From Acanthosoma haemorrhoidale (lineage: Eukaryota > Arthropoda > Insecta > Hemiptera > Acanthosomatidae), in contig OV884013.1 of NCBI GenBank assembly GCA_930367205.1, positions 117,514,869 through 117,578,868 of the forward strand: a stretch of 64,000 bases of DNA, given 5' to 3'. Position 1 is the stretch's first letter. The number at the start of each line of letters is the position of its first letter. The notes under the pieces are model-generated. The model was not told where the DNA came from. It saw only the letters and a list, made by a program, of their open reading frames with translations, and made no database searches. A program made the position numbers and the translations under genes. Shown in pieces: positions 1-11,719 of this stretch.

Positions 1-5
1 TAACC

Positions 6-70
6 AATTTACAATATATATACGATAGAGTATAGGGTGATTTATCTTATGTAGTTAGGGATCGCTACAA
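6..70 (+). repeat. Left terminal inverted repeat
   Basis: This 65-bp arm pairs with 2761-2825. The five mismatches are scattered rather than clustered, which suggests the arms have drifted modestly since insertion. Confidence 0.8.
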
Positions 71-659
71 TATAAAAACAATATATTTTTAAAAATGAAA
101 GAATGACGGTTATATTGATACAAATTCCTAGGTTAGCAATCGTCTGTCTCAAAGAACAATAAACACTCGGCGGTTACATCATTATTTCTTTCTGATCTGG
201 TCTTTTGAAAACTGGGAATATACTCATGATGTAGTACGATACATTGTTTCCTTAGTATAGTATATTTTTTTTGATAAACGGCTCACGTTATAAGAAATGC
301 GAAAAAAAAATCCAAAATAGGGTGTTTTTATTTGATGTGAGGAGATCATCAAGCGAGAAAAATAAAACGAATCACATATATAAACAGCATATACACAAAA
401 AGATTTTAAAATGTAGGCACCTATTTGCTTTATCATAGGGTGACATTGCAACCCTTTATCTTGAGATAAGGTTTACAGTTGTTTAAAAGATCAAGTTAAG
501 CGCTTAAAGGTAGAAGGCTTCCCAGGATAGTGTGCCATTAAAGATGAGATGGGAGGAAAATGGCTAAATCATGGAACATGGACATGGACGTTTTGCTCAG
601 CAGTGGCTTGAATAGCCAGCCCTGGCTGGAATATATAGTAATAAATATAGTTCTTTCTG

Positions 660-730
660 TACACACACACATATATGTGTGAGAGAGGGGGAGGGAGAAA
701 GAGAGCGAGAGAGAGAGAGAGAAGAGAGAG
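660..730 (+). repeat. CA/GA microsatellite
   Basis: A short CA/TA run passes into an impure GA tract with GGGGAGGGAG interruptions. It lies inside the inverted-repeat element. Confidence 0.85.
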
Positions 731-2048
731 TTATTTTCAAAAGTAATATTATTTACAATATTTTAGCAAATTGATGTAATGTTTTAAATAAGAAAGTAAA
801 ACGTTGTTTTAAGATTAATGAATTATATTTATTCTCAACCGCATATCTTAAGTACTTCAATTATTTGGATCTTCATGATTATATACTTAAGTTGTCATTA
901 CTTTATAAATAAAAGAGTATTGTTCCCATCGATCTATATATAGATATAAATACATATGATAGAGTGAAGACTTTTTCAATTTATTCGAAGTAAAACCTTC
1001 CTTCAGTAGAATTAAGCCAATTAGCTATGCATCTGCTTCAAAATGTGGAATTTCCTTAACATCTCTATCATGTCCATTTTATGTTCTCAAGATTTATCAT
1101 TAGAGCTTAAATTTCTTGTAATATTCGTAGATTTTAGGATCCACCAGTGGGGGGGGGGGGCGGGGAACTGACCAGACCTACAATTAGGCGTAATTAAGCG
1201 TTCGATTATTTCTTCAGAGAATTATAAATGTTTACTCAATTGGCATAGATTCGGTCTTTTGAATTTATGTTTTTTACTACCAAATTTTTATGACGAGAAG
1301 TCTTCATTCCAAAATAAATTTTTGAGTACAGAACCTTCCCGGACTAACTCCTGGAGTATATTCGAATTATGGAATGCAAACGTCAGCCGGAGGCCTTGGC
1401 CAAGATAACACTTAACCAGCTGAGACGAGACCTATTTATTAATGACCCAGGGCTTGTTTTGCAAACAATAAACTGCTTCCTGCTGACCGCGATGGCACCG
1501 ATGACAACCGCTCGTGTGAGGCAATCTTCACCTATTTCCCCACGCTAGCTGAGAAGGCATGATCCATTTCTCCTCCATACATACCTTCCCAAAATTCTCC
1601 TCCCTCTCACTCAGTCAGACTCACCTCACGCAGTAACACTCTCTCTTCCCGACTAGACGTAAGACAGTAGTAGTAAAACCGTTACCTCGTTGTACTTGTG
1701 AATAAACTCTTCTTGTAAAAAGCCTATCTGTGAAAAACTTCTTTAACTTTCGGTAAAGTATAAGGTTGGCATGGACTCCTTACGCATAAGATGACCGTTT
1801 TAAACTGAAGGAACCATTGGCAATTTAATTACAAAATGGGTTTAAAGGAAAACTCAAACCTTTACTTGTGACACTTAAAAGCTGGTTTCATGGATCAATT
1901 GGCTCCGATTTATCCTCCACATAAATAACGACCAAAGTGGCCGGGATGCGCATCCGCTTCTCTGAGACTTAAGCAACTTTGAAGTACTGCCGTTTACTGT
2001 TTTTAGGCAACTCGTAAAGCTTAACGAAGTAGAAAATGTTCGGCAAAT

Positions 2049-2261
2049 ATGGTGTTATTGAGGGAGCTTTCAGCACAAAAGTTCAGCGAAGGCATTCAGG
2101 AAAGGAAGCACAAAGTACCCCGAATAGACTGGGTTCAATTGGCTTTGTCGGAAACCTCCGCGGCATGGCAGCAACCTCTTCATCATGGCTCAATGGCACT
2201 CATCTTAATAGAGGAGAGTATTTATCAGCAGTTTCAGCTCTTCATAAGGGCGTCTGATTAA
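2049..2261 (+). other. Unrecognised 70-codon ORF inside the inverted-repeat element
   Basis: The frame runs from ATG to TGATTAA and uses a varied residue set (RIDWVQLALSETSAAWQ in the middle), so it looks more protein-like than most ORFs here. An in-frame TAA sits 9 codons upstream of the ATG. An overlapping ORF of similar length in another frame (2036-2257) weakens the case. I do not recognise a domain. It could be a relic of a captured gene or a chance ORF. Confidence 0.2.
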
Positions 2262-2760
2262 CGGGGATTAGGCTCATACTTTCCCCGAGCTTTTAGTAAC
2301 TTACTAATTTTGATGTCTCCAATGACATGGATATTTCTAACCCCTGTATAATCTTCATAAACCCTCAGCTATTCCACCTGGGCACTCCATATTATGTTTT
2401 ACACGTATACGACCATGAAACAATGCATTGTGACTGCATAACCCTCAACAATGTATGTTTTTTTTTTGTCGGATGGCTTAGCTTCGTGCGGATAAATGAG
2501 AATAAATCATACTCATAGAATAAACCTATGGCGAATCCGATAAGCCGAATTAAAGGCTAAAAGCTAAAAGCTAACACGTGAATCTGTGGTCGCTCCTATA
2601 TCTTCATTTGCTGTCACGACATGGATTTTTAATTTAATATCACAACTTGCACGTGTCAAGTTTAAAACTTGAGGCACCACGTACATGTGCTACAAGTGAA
2701 ATATATCACTTTTAAAATACATTTCTGGTGGTTTCACATTTCATATAGCGTATTAATAAG

Positions 2761-2825
2761 TTGTAGTGACCGCTAACTACATAAGATAAATCACCATATA
2801 CTCTATGGTATATATATTGTAAATT
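2761..2825 (-). repeat. Right terminal inverted repeat
   Basis: This is the inverted partner of 6-70. The shared core includes GGTGATTTATCTTATGTAG when read on the minus strand. Confidence 0.8.
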
Positions 2826-2879
2826 AATTCAAACAAATGTAAATAACATTACCAAACTATAAATCATTGTAAATGTTGT

Positions 2880-3620
2880 AAACAATAAAAGGCGCAGCTG
2901 CAAGTAAATTAGTTAGAGGCTGGGAACCCTCCCCCAAGAGCAGGTAGTAAGGCGACCCAGACAAGGCCTGAGTCACTACGATAACAAAAGCCACCACATA
3001 CTGGGCTGTCATTGGCCACAACAACGAGTCCCATTATTGGGTACTAATGAAGGAAGCCAACTATAAATAGACCCGGGTTTTTGCCTGTAAATCATTCTCA
3101 AGAAGACTCTCTAACTAGTGACTACCGGCTGCGCTGATGTTTCAAAACTTGGCCTTCTCATTTATAAAAACCTCTTCCTAACCTCGCTAACTTTTAGTCC
3201 GGCCTCGTCAGACCCCACACTTTCCTAGTGGGATTCTCTGCCTTCGTCTCGCTAAAACTAGCAGCTCCTTGGGAGAGACCTCTCCCTTGCGGACAATGGT
3301 GGTCGTGGTCCTACAAATTTACCTAGTAGTGTCTCCCACGGCAATCTAGTATGCCTCTCTCCGGTTCACACTCACCTTTGGGATTCGGACGGATTTCGCC
3401 TACGCTCAAGTCCCGATTGTGAATTCGTGGTCATTTCAAGACCACACAAACTACCAAGCTCTTCTCCTGAACATAGTGCATTGTCGGGGCACATGCCTAT
3501 CAAATATGGAGTCAGATAGTAAGACCCGTCATGAAACAATTGTCCAGGTCATAGCCTAATCAACCCTCACTTCGTCACCAGGTCTAGGGTAACTAGGCAC
3601 CCCCTCGTGACGACCCAACA
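2880..3620 (+). mobile_element. Solo-LTR-like repeat (family D)
   Basis: The block contains a TATA box (TATAAATAG at 3062) about 180 bp in, a long non-coding remainder, and an end reading GTGACGACCCAACA that fits an LTR 3' terminus in CA. The second half recurs at 50.7 kb and 60.8 kb on the plus strand and at 30.6 kb on the minus strand. Those copies share the blocks TTTTAGTCCGGC, TCGCCTAC and CATAGTGCANTGTCGGGGC. The 30.6 and 60.8 kb copies stop at the same terminal TGTCGGGTCGTCAC or its complement. No gag, pol or primer-binding site is attached, so a solo LTR is the simplest reading. The 5' boundary is uncertain, with TGT triplets at 2839, 2869 and 2877. Confidence 0.5.
3062..3070 (+). promoter_or_regulatory. 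TATA box of the LTR-like repeat
   Basis: TATAAATAG is followed by a GC-richer leader. It is the position expected for the U3/R boundary of an LTR. Initiation itself is inferred. Confidence 0.4.
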
Positions 3621-4703
3621 TAAGTATTACTGAGCAAATGATACGCAGTGCAAAAGAAACAGGGAGAAGTCATCTAAAGACATTAAAACTTTTATCACTT
3701 ATCGTGTGGCCATAGGCGAAGTCAGAAGGAACAGAGATTGAGAAATAAATGTAATTTTTTGTTATGTTGGTCCCCTGGTCACTTACTCTATTATATTTCA
3801 TGAACATAATTCTTTGACAATGAGTATAAGCCAAAGATAATTATGATATAATCGCCGAATTTTTCAAACTGCTCTAAACACTATCTTATAATATCTAAAG
3901 TCCTGAGTGACGTAGACCCCATAATAAAACTAAAAAAAAAATTAATAAATCTGCTACATTCTGTATGTTATTATAATTACAATAAAAAAATGAAGCTATC
4001 AAAAATGGCACGAATTAACGCGATTTTAATTAGATGAGTTTTGTAACTATAATCTAAAGAACATAACGGAAATAACTTGTCTTAGTTAGGAACATTAATC
4101 TCATACACTAAAACATAAGACAAAACACAAAATAATAAATAAAACATAAAATAGAAAGATATATTTGTGTATAGTCCCAAGTACATAATTAATTAATAAC
4201 ACTTGACATGTAAACACATTGATGAAAATTTCAGTATTATTCTTGTCGTAAAGTAAAAAGATCAATCACTTAAAATTAAATAAGTGAGCAGCGGGTCATT
4301 AATGCCGGACATTTATATGAGTATTAGCTCATTTACTTAAATTGTTTTTTTCTTTATGGGATGAATATAATTCTTCATTTGAGTAATTTTGTAATCATTT
4401 TTCATAACAGGAATTTGAATATTGTGCCTTTTGATTCTCAAGAACAAAAAAGATGTGAGCTGATAGATGAAGTAGTTTATGTCATTTTTCTTGATGGTCG
4501 TGATGAAATTTATTCATCCACAGAAGTATATAATCACGATATTTTCTAAGCATTTTCATAATTTGGTTTTTCTTCAAATATATTACTCGTAAATTCATAT
4601 ATACTGAAATATTACATTCAGAGAAAAGTGTTTATCTATAAATAATTGTTTATTCACATATTATTTAATTGTGGAATAATATACTTCTTATATTGTCCTC
4701 CAG
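3621..4703. other. AT-rich intergenic sequence, nothing recognised
   Basis: The stretch has dense stops in all frames and no repeat shared with the rest of the window. The 62-codon ORF at 4361-4549 has AT-biased composition and no recognisable motif. Confidence 0.5.
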
Positions 4704-4713
4704 TTATTACATA

Positions 4714-5128
4714 GCTTGGTGTGTCGTCGGTGGGTGAGTTTATCTGCCGGAGACACATTAAGTTTTTTGACTCGTTGCAGCACATAACCAACCCAGTGTT
4801 TAACACTATGGCCCCACCACCCCTCCCGCATCGATGGCAACAGACTGTCGGGGAAAAATTAGGTTAAGAATTAGTATGTAAGTTAGTTTTAAGTTTGATC
4901 GAAAAGGTGAGCCCCATCACCTTTATTATTCAGTTTATTCCAGTCACGTATAAAGTGTATCATTATACTTGTTTATTCCATTATATGATTTTTATAAAAT
5001 AACAAAACCTATATATATAATGTAGCGACGCATAGGAAATACTTGTAAATAGATTCGCCTGAGGATTTATAATTGTATATGTCATTATCTGTGAATTTAA
5101 AGGGGCTATGGGAAAAAAAAAAAAAAAA
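4714..5128 (+). mobile_element. 5'-truncated jockey-like retrotransposon, family A copy
   Basis: The copy begins inside the C-terminal RT tail, reading GEFICRRHIKFFDSLQH then HRWQQTVGEKLG and stop. It continues through the family 3' UTR with GTGAGCCCCATCACC and ends in a 16-nt poly-A after GGGGCTATGGG. TTATTACATA (4704-4713) precedes it and TTATTACGTA (5129-5138) follows the tail, a 10-bp target duplication with one mismatch. These ends mark target-primed reverse transcription of an incomplete cDNA. Confidence 0.85.
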
Positions 5129-5138
5129 TTATTACGTA

Positions 5139-6640
5139 TCTAAGGAGAACGTTCCGATTCGAATATAATTCATATCTAATCATTACGCCCCACTTTAATT
5201 TTACTCATATATTTAAGTGCGAAAAAGAATTTATATCTCTTAATAATAACATTATAGTAATTATTAAGGTATTTGTATATCAACCTAAACATTGAAAGCT
5301 TATAACGGTTTCAACGGCTTACTTTTTTAATCGATTCCTAGACCTTAGAAATTATTTTATTACTTGTCATTCTTCCAGCTGTTTTTTTTATTTCACAATA
5401 GGTCACTAAATATTTTCCAGTTAAATTCATGTTAATGCAAGTAGACTGTATTTGACAGTCCAAAAAAAAAACCTGACAATCATTCTTTTGTCCTGTCCAG
5501 CCAACAAGCGCAAAATTGTTCGCTTAAATGTTTACGTTTTTCATAAATCCTAAAGAATGAACAAATTGGTGGTTTTAATCTATCAGCCGAGGGGATATGA
5601 ACTTGTGGATTGTAGCTGAGGTGTCTGTGTTGACAGCATTAACGGGGTGCCCTATGTTCCGTCCTACACAGAACAGGGGATCCGCGGACATTAACAAGAA
5701 CAGGAGGAGCGTAGGTGTGGCTACCGCGCCGCCAGCACCCTCGTAGATCTCTCCTACGGCCGAGTCGGGCGTTTATTGGCAGTGGGTCGTTCCCGGCTGA
5801 AATGTCTAATCCACGAATAACCGTAAACAGACTTCCTCCGGCTGATTTGTGCAGGCAGTTAGAGTCCCTGTATCCCGGCAGGTTAAATGCCCTCCCGTCT
5901 TGTCCTAGCGCACCCTCTGAATAGCAATAAGGACTCTAGTCCATCGACCGATCTTCGCTCTTCTTGTTCTCGTGTCTCCGCCGATGTAATATAACCACTA
6001 ATGCCATGGTCATATCTTTTAAGGAGGAACGTCTCAGATGATTTACGAGCACGAGGGAAGAGGTTATACTTCCATTCAGCTATGGAGTGCTCGTCTTTCG
6101 TCTGTTTGTATGTGTATTTTACGATAGCGGTCGTAATAAACTACTCAAGTACTGAACATAAATCATTAGAGGATTTTGAAGGACATTCCACGTGAATCTC
6201 CATGTCACATTCACAAGGGAATTTTCTGTTGTGATCGGTAGAAGAGCTCAACAGGCGTCAGTTTCGTAAGCCAAATCCGTTTCACAGTCGTTGTCTCTGT
6301 GGCCGAAGAGAGTCGGTCATACCTTCTTGTGAGTGACCGGTTATTATTGGATCTCTTGTTTCGGCTTTGCTAGTAGCCAGAATGAAGAACTCTTCATTAT
6401 GAAGACTTAATTGTATCAGAAACATCAACTAACATATCATCATTATAAATCGAAGTCTTCATAACTTGTTACGTATACATGTTTGCTGTTTGCAGTACTA
6501 AAGGTAAGAAACTTTTTAATAATACAGTCCACTGAAGCTTTAACGTAGTCACCAGATATTTCTCATTTAATTCATACTTAATTTGCTGTATGTCGTTAGT
6601 TAATGATAGTTTACCTTGCTCATATATATATATTTTTTTT
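5139..6640. other. Unassigned sequence with a GC-richer island at about 5,590-5,960
   Basis: Most of it is AT-rich. The island at 5,590-5,960 contains a 69-codon ORF (5715-5924) rich in Pro, Arg and Ser with no family resemblance that I can see. It could be old repeat or conserved non-coding DNA. No splice-bounded exon is convincing. Confidence 0.35.
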
Positions 6641-6679
6641 TTCCAATCCCCTAAAAAAAATTACAAACCTTTTATTTAC

Positions 6680-6840
6680 TATAGATTCTTAGGCGAATCT
6701 ATTTACATATTACATTTTATATGTCCTGTACCAGCGGTACACTCTATACAAGGTCTGAATCGGCATAGAAGTTATATAATGAATACAAGTACAATGATAC
6801 ACAATGTACTTGGCTTCATTGATGGGGCTCACCTTGTTTA
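6680..6840 (-). mobile_element. Degenerate family A 3' UTR fragment
   Basis: On the minus strand it carries the family A landmarks in order: a GGTGAGCCCCATC-like block at 6826-6838, then a diverged stretch matching the ATTATACTTGTTTATTC zone, then AGATTCGCCTAAGAATC. It is much more diverged than the other copies and has lost the RT tail. Confidence 0.6.
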
Positions 6841-6849
6841 TATATATAT

Positions 6850-8360
6850 GTATTAGCGGAAGTCTTATAATATTTAATCCAACCATACAAGACTAGGCCT
6901 CCATAGACTTACAGGTGACTCCTGTGATATCACCCCACTCACAGTTGTACACATGCCCAAAATAACCCATCTCTCAAGCAACGCCATACAGTACTAAAAG
7001 AGATCAAGATCATAAACGATATGTAACTCATGAGCCGTCGTAAATTTGAGTTAACGTGACTTTAAATATAAGCGAATATTTTTCGTAACACCTCGGAATA
7101 TGACACTTATTTTTCCTTAAGATAAATATAAAAAACCTCGATACCTCAAGTCCCGGCTAACCTGATTTGAAATGTCAAACGTTCGCTCTAAAGAATGGGG
7201 GCTTTTGAAGGCGCTACTGTAACACTATATAATTACGCCGATTTTTGGGAAGACAGTGCTGTTGTTTTAAAGAATACTTATCGTAGAAATGGGAAGTAAC
7301 AATTAATCTTCTTGAGTTCATTTGCAATATCTTTAATATTAATCTTTGGTCTGTCATGTCTGTCTCAAGTGACATGAGTAGAGTGCAAGGTAGTTTTTGA
7401 TTAGACCTTTAAGAAAAAAGAATATATTTGTCTCCGATTCAGAAAAAAAAATATGTCTATTAGTTACGTTTACCAAAGAAGCAGAGATACCGACAAAAGA
7501 CGTTGGAAAAGATCTACAAGCAATCTTTAAAATTATATTAATCTTTAAGAATATTAGCATTTATGTTTTCTAAAAGATGAGATTGATACAAAAAACTCCA
7601 GAGCAGGGAGGTTCTCCTTCTAATAAATAGATAAACCAAAAAAATATGAGTAAAGTGACATACCATAATGTGGTGACAGCTTCGTAAAAGGTTAATAACT
7701 TTTTAATGGGATAAATCCCATTATGTAACTGAAATGTAAGAACCCATTCATTCTGAAGTGTCCCTAATGTCATAGACCCTCTTATAATACATTGGGGTTG
7801 TATAACGTTGTTATGAATACACGTGGTATATTCTGTGTGAGCTCTCATGCCAGGTTGACAGCAGATAGTCGAGGCGGAATCGAGAGAGGAAAAAAATAGA
7901 TGAAGAAAGAGTGGACAAGTAATTAGAGGTTCATGTGTGAGGCCTTAATGAGCCCAGGTCCCAGAGTACATTAGATCTAAGTCAGCCAGGGGAGCAGGTT
8001 TGAATATTGATACAGCCGTCGTTCCCATGACACCCACGCCAGGGGCCAATGGCACCCGTCCTCGGCTCCCATTCGTCAATCTGGTCCGACCAATCACCGC
8101 CCTCCTTTCATAGCGGCTAGCCACAGCTGTCTTTACTAATCACCACCCCCACCGCTCCAGTCAATCTGTCGCACGGTTAGTTCATTCCATTCGTAGATGT
8201 CCTGTTCCTTTATTGTTATTTTATTTAACTCGTAGTTTTTCTATCTGATGAACTCACTACTTCAACTTATTGAAACAAGTAAATATTCAATTTTCGCAGG
8301 GGGAACCTATTACACTATTCAACGCTTGTTTTTATTGTTTCAACTATTTTTTAGAAACAA
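6850..8360. other. Unassigned sequence with a complex GC-richer island at about 7,960-8,190
   Basis: Most of this stretch is AT-rich with no recognisable coding. The island has CCAAT-like and GC-rich patches (GACCAATCACCGCCC near 8,090) but no repeat partner in the window. It could be conserved non-coding or promoter-proximal DNA; I cannot tell which. Confidence 0.3.
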
Positions 8361-8367
8361 GTTTCTA

Positions 8368-9016
8368 AATTTATACTTAAGCCAATCTGGACATATGGAA
8401 CAGAGCTATGGGGGACAGCAAAAAAGTCAAAAATCAAGCGCATCCAATCCTTTCAATCAGTCCTGAGAACAATAGTAAATGCCCCTTATTACGTCAGAAA
8501 CAAAACCCTTCATAATGATCTGAATATACCCTACATTCTTGAACTCATCCCTTCCAAGTTCAAAAAATTCCATAGTAACCAATCCAACCACCCCAATTCC
8601 CTAGCACAGTCATTGCACTGCACCACTCATCCCTATAATCCTCCTTGGAGACTAAAACGGCAGTTGCCTCGTGACCTGCTATAAATAAGTGACAGTGGGA
8701 GTCCTGGCAATGGCCAGTTTCTCTAATCATGTCCTGAGCGTCTGTGGCTCTCGCGCTCTTGGTCAGCCTCCGCTGGCTCGTATCCCGTGACGCGGCTGAT
8801 TTAGGAGCGTGGGGGACTTCCCAAGACTCCGCTTCCTCCTTCACACGCGAGGGAGGTGACAACCATGTGGACTTGGGGGCCTCTGGGCTGTTTGTATATA
8901 TAGTATGAATGAGCGATTGAATGAAAATTGTAAATTGCTATGAACGAGATCATATAGCACAATTACTAATAGCCCAATCAGGCAGATTGTAATTTTATCA
9001 TAATAAAGTTGTTTTA
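8368..9016 (+). mobile_element. Family C jockey-like retrotransposon copy, 5' truncated
   Basis: The start encodes LSQSGHMEQSYGGQQKS in one frame. Read with the frame restored by comparison with other copies, this region is the jockey RT C-terminal motif around LKPIWTYG-ELWGTAKKS. It continues through the tail ending RQLPRDLL and stop, then a 3' UTR of about 300 bp, and ends ATAATAAAGTTGTTTT plus a short A run. AAGTTTC occurs at 8359-8365 and again at 9029-9035, a possible 7-bp target duplication. Frameshifts make it a pseudogene. Confidence 0.8.
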
Positions 9017-9039
9017 AAAAAAAACAGTAAGTTTCAACC

Positions 9040-10740
9040 ACTTTTTTTAACACGCCCGAGAGAGGTGTCAGCTATTCCTCCTCCACACTCCCCTGGGCAA
9101 GATAGGATCTGTCAGCCTATAGGAGGTCACCATTCAAGGTTAACACAGGTTGACCACAATAAGAAAAGGACATAAAAAGTAGTAAATCTGGCGAGTCGCG
9201 AAAAATAATAATAAGGTAAATTAAAAAAAAAATTTGTTTAGTAAACCATAGTAGTTTTGTGTCACAGAAGACCTTGTATAAAAATTAAATAAAAGTTTTG
9301 TAATTGAACAGTTTTTCATTTGCCAGAATTATTTTTTATATTAGCAGAAACATTAACCCTCAGGTAAAATAAAATATAAGCAAAATAGATAAAAATCATA
9401 ACAATATATAAATTACACACTAATTCACAATTGAGTAATCATATATAAATATATCAATACCTACAATGCCACATAAAAAAAAATAAAATGCCTTAAATAA
9501 TCAACAGTCACAGCTCCTCGTCCGTAACTTTTCGTCGGTTCCTTCCAGCTGGTGTCCCAGTATGTCCAATGTATTATATGTGAAAAAAATATTTTCTTTA
9601 TTGAAAGTATTTGGAAAAGTGGAATTATTTTTGAATTACTACAATAATCAGTAGGCTTACCATACACCACGAACCTATTTCATCAAACGTAATTTTTTTC
9701 TGTTGTTTGTGCTGTTGAGTAATAATAAACAACATTGCTAATACAAAATCACAAAACTAATTTATATATGTGCGAAGGGGGCCCTGAATAAATGACCATT
9801 GGGATTCACACGACCAAAAAAATATTTATAAATAAAACTAAACCCTTTCTCCTCGATTCGTTAATTCTCAAATTCCGATTCAGCTCAAAATCTTCAAGCG
9901 ATTTTGGTTCTCGTTCAAGAGTAAGAAATTCCTTAAATTTAGGGACATTTAATTTTATCATTACCGGGGAATAATCGTTATAATATTGAAGAAAAAATAA
10001 AAAATAAAATCTACCATTGACAACTTTTGGTCATTGGTCATTTGTTCTATATATGTAACCGTACAGGTGATTCTCATTACCAAAGTGTAGCTCTGTCATT
10101 CAGCACAATAATGCAAAATGTAAATAATGATTTTTTCATGAATGTGATCAGACATTAATGATTATTATCCACTATTAATATTTGTAGAACTATTTCGCTC
10201 ACTGATATACCAAGTCTACCATGAAGTCCAGCAGCCAACGTCCTCGGCCTTCAAGTAGCAAGTATTCTTTATTATAAATTTATTTGCATTCTATATAGAG
10301 TCGTGTGTTTCCTTGATGCCATTTTGTCTTTTTATATTAATTAACGCATTATGAAAATAATCATTTTTTATTTCATCCCTTAATGTTTTGTACCGCACAT
10401 GTTTATGATCATGATAAATAAGTGATTTTTAAAAAGTAGTTAATAAATGAGTAATAATTAAATATAATATTACGTTTTTTATCTCTTTGATTTTATTTAC
10501 TTTTTTATACCTGAGGTTTTACAGAGGTTCTGTTAATATAAGAAAGAATTCTCGCAAAAGGAAAATTGTTTATTTTCAAATTTATTTATGGATTGAATAT
10601 ACATCTAAGCACGTACGTGATACCATAAATAGATACCAAAACGTATCGTAGGTGGCACAACACCATTGAATTTGAGATAATTGATGTAGGCTCTCAAAAT
10701 TTTATTTTTTTGGAATATCATGTAATGTATTCTAATTAGA
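9040..10740. other. AT-rich intergenic sequence, nothing recognised
   Basis: It has only short low-complexity ORFs. A modestly GC-richer patch at 9,050-9,150 follows the family C copy and has no partner elsewhere in the window. Confidence 0.5.
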
Positions 10741-10746
10741 TTAATT

Positions 10747-10818
10747 GTCTCCATAGTATAATGGTTGAAATTCTGACATCTAACATTGGAGATGGCCGGG
10801 TTTGACACCTGGCTAACC
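10747..10818 (+). repeat. tRNA-like sequence, probable SINE head or tRNA pseudogene
   Basis: TAGTATAATGG (10754-10764) matches the RNA polymerase III A-box consensus. GGTTTGACACC (10799-10809) matches the B box with one change. Their starts are 45 bp apart, as in a tRNA gene. CCGGG and CCTGG around the second box can pair as a T stem. The acceptor arms do not pair, so this is not a working tRNA. The A-box region resembles tRNA-Asp or tRNA-Glu. The following segment (AAGTGAAATGAGTAGA near 10,870) resembles bodies seen in tRNA-derived SINEs, but I see no second copy in this window. Confidence 0.55.
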
Positions 10819-11196
10819 CTTTTTTCTTGGGAGAATACCCATCTCCTTGGTCGGCATTTACTCAGCCTAAGTGAAATGAGTAGATACCGAAGTAAAAAGT
10901 CGCAAATCCGTTGAAAAAATCCAAAGTCTATGGTTGAGAGGTGATGAAAGCCGAGTGCTGACCACGCTATAGATTTTTGTACATTTCGAAATGGGATCCA
11001 TAGACTTGAGTGAGGGAGCAATATTACATCGAGAGATGGATAACACTGTTTGATGATTCTACTAGGGCAACGCTTAAATATCCTGGTATTTCGTGATCTC
11101 CTACTGATAAGGCCTTAATATTGAAGTTTTTATTGTTTCTCTCGAGGGTAAAGTTAATGAAGGTAAAACATTTACTTTGTTTTACTGTTTCGCATA

Positions 11197-11709
11197 CTGA
11201 TTGACAATACAGCCAAATGTCTCCAACATTTCCAGAATGGGATCATGCGAAAAGTGGTCCGACATACCTCTTTCGAGAGGTTGAAGAACGCTGACCTGCA
11301 CCCGTTGCTTGGTGTCCCATCGGTGGGCGAGTTCATCCGCCGGAGACACAGTTTTTTGACTCGTTGCAGCACCTAACCAACCCAGTGTTTAACACTATGA
11401 CCCCACCATCTCCTGCATCGATGGCAACATACTGTTGGGGAAAAATTAGAATTAGTATGTAAGTTAGTTTCAAGGTTGATCAAAAAGGTGAGCCCCATCA
11501 CCTTTATTAGTCAGTTCAGTCCAGTCACGTATAATGTATACTTATACTTGTTTATTCATTATATAATTTTTATAAAATAACAAAACCTGTATATAATGTA
11601 GCGACGCTACATGAAATACAAAAATAATTTGTAAATAGATTCGCCTTAGGATCTATAATTATTTGTAAATTTAAAGGGGCTGTGAAGGAAAAAAAAAAAA
11701 AAAAAAAAA
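11197..11709 (+). mobile_element. 5'-truncated family A retrotransposon copy
   Basis: The copy starts at the DNTAKCLQ segment of the RT tail and continues NFQ/HFQNGIM-type sequence, RHTSFERLKNAD and GEFIRRR. It then shows a frameshift and stops, followed by the full family 3' UTR with GTGAGCCCCATCACC and a 20-nt poly-A. TGTTTCGCA (11186-11194) and TGTTTCACA (11710-11718) flank it, a 9-bp target duplication with one mismatch. Confidence 0.85.
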
Positions 11710-11719
11710 TGTTTCACAA

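Larger units (their letters stand above)
1..2825. mobile_element. DNA transposon-like element with 65-bp terminal inverted repeats, non-autonomous
   Basis: Positions 6-70 and 2761-2825 are inverted copies of each other; by eye 60 of 65 bases match. The arms share TTTACAATATATATAC at the outer end and CTACAA at the inner end. If the repeat is taken to start at TACAATAT, it is flanked on both sides by AATT, which could be a 4-bp target duplication or just repeat sequence. The 2.7 kb between the arms encodes nothing I recognise as a transposase. It holds a GA-rich microsatellite, scattered stops and one short ORF at 2049-2261. It is best read as a large non-autonomous element. The superfamily is undetermined, because only a few bases of left flank lie in the window. 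Confidence 0.7.

Noticed and set aside
10605..11021. 138-codon minus-strand ORF
   Set aside because: It runs opposite the tRNA-like sequence and has no domain. The length is not unusual for chance in 64 kb.
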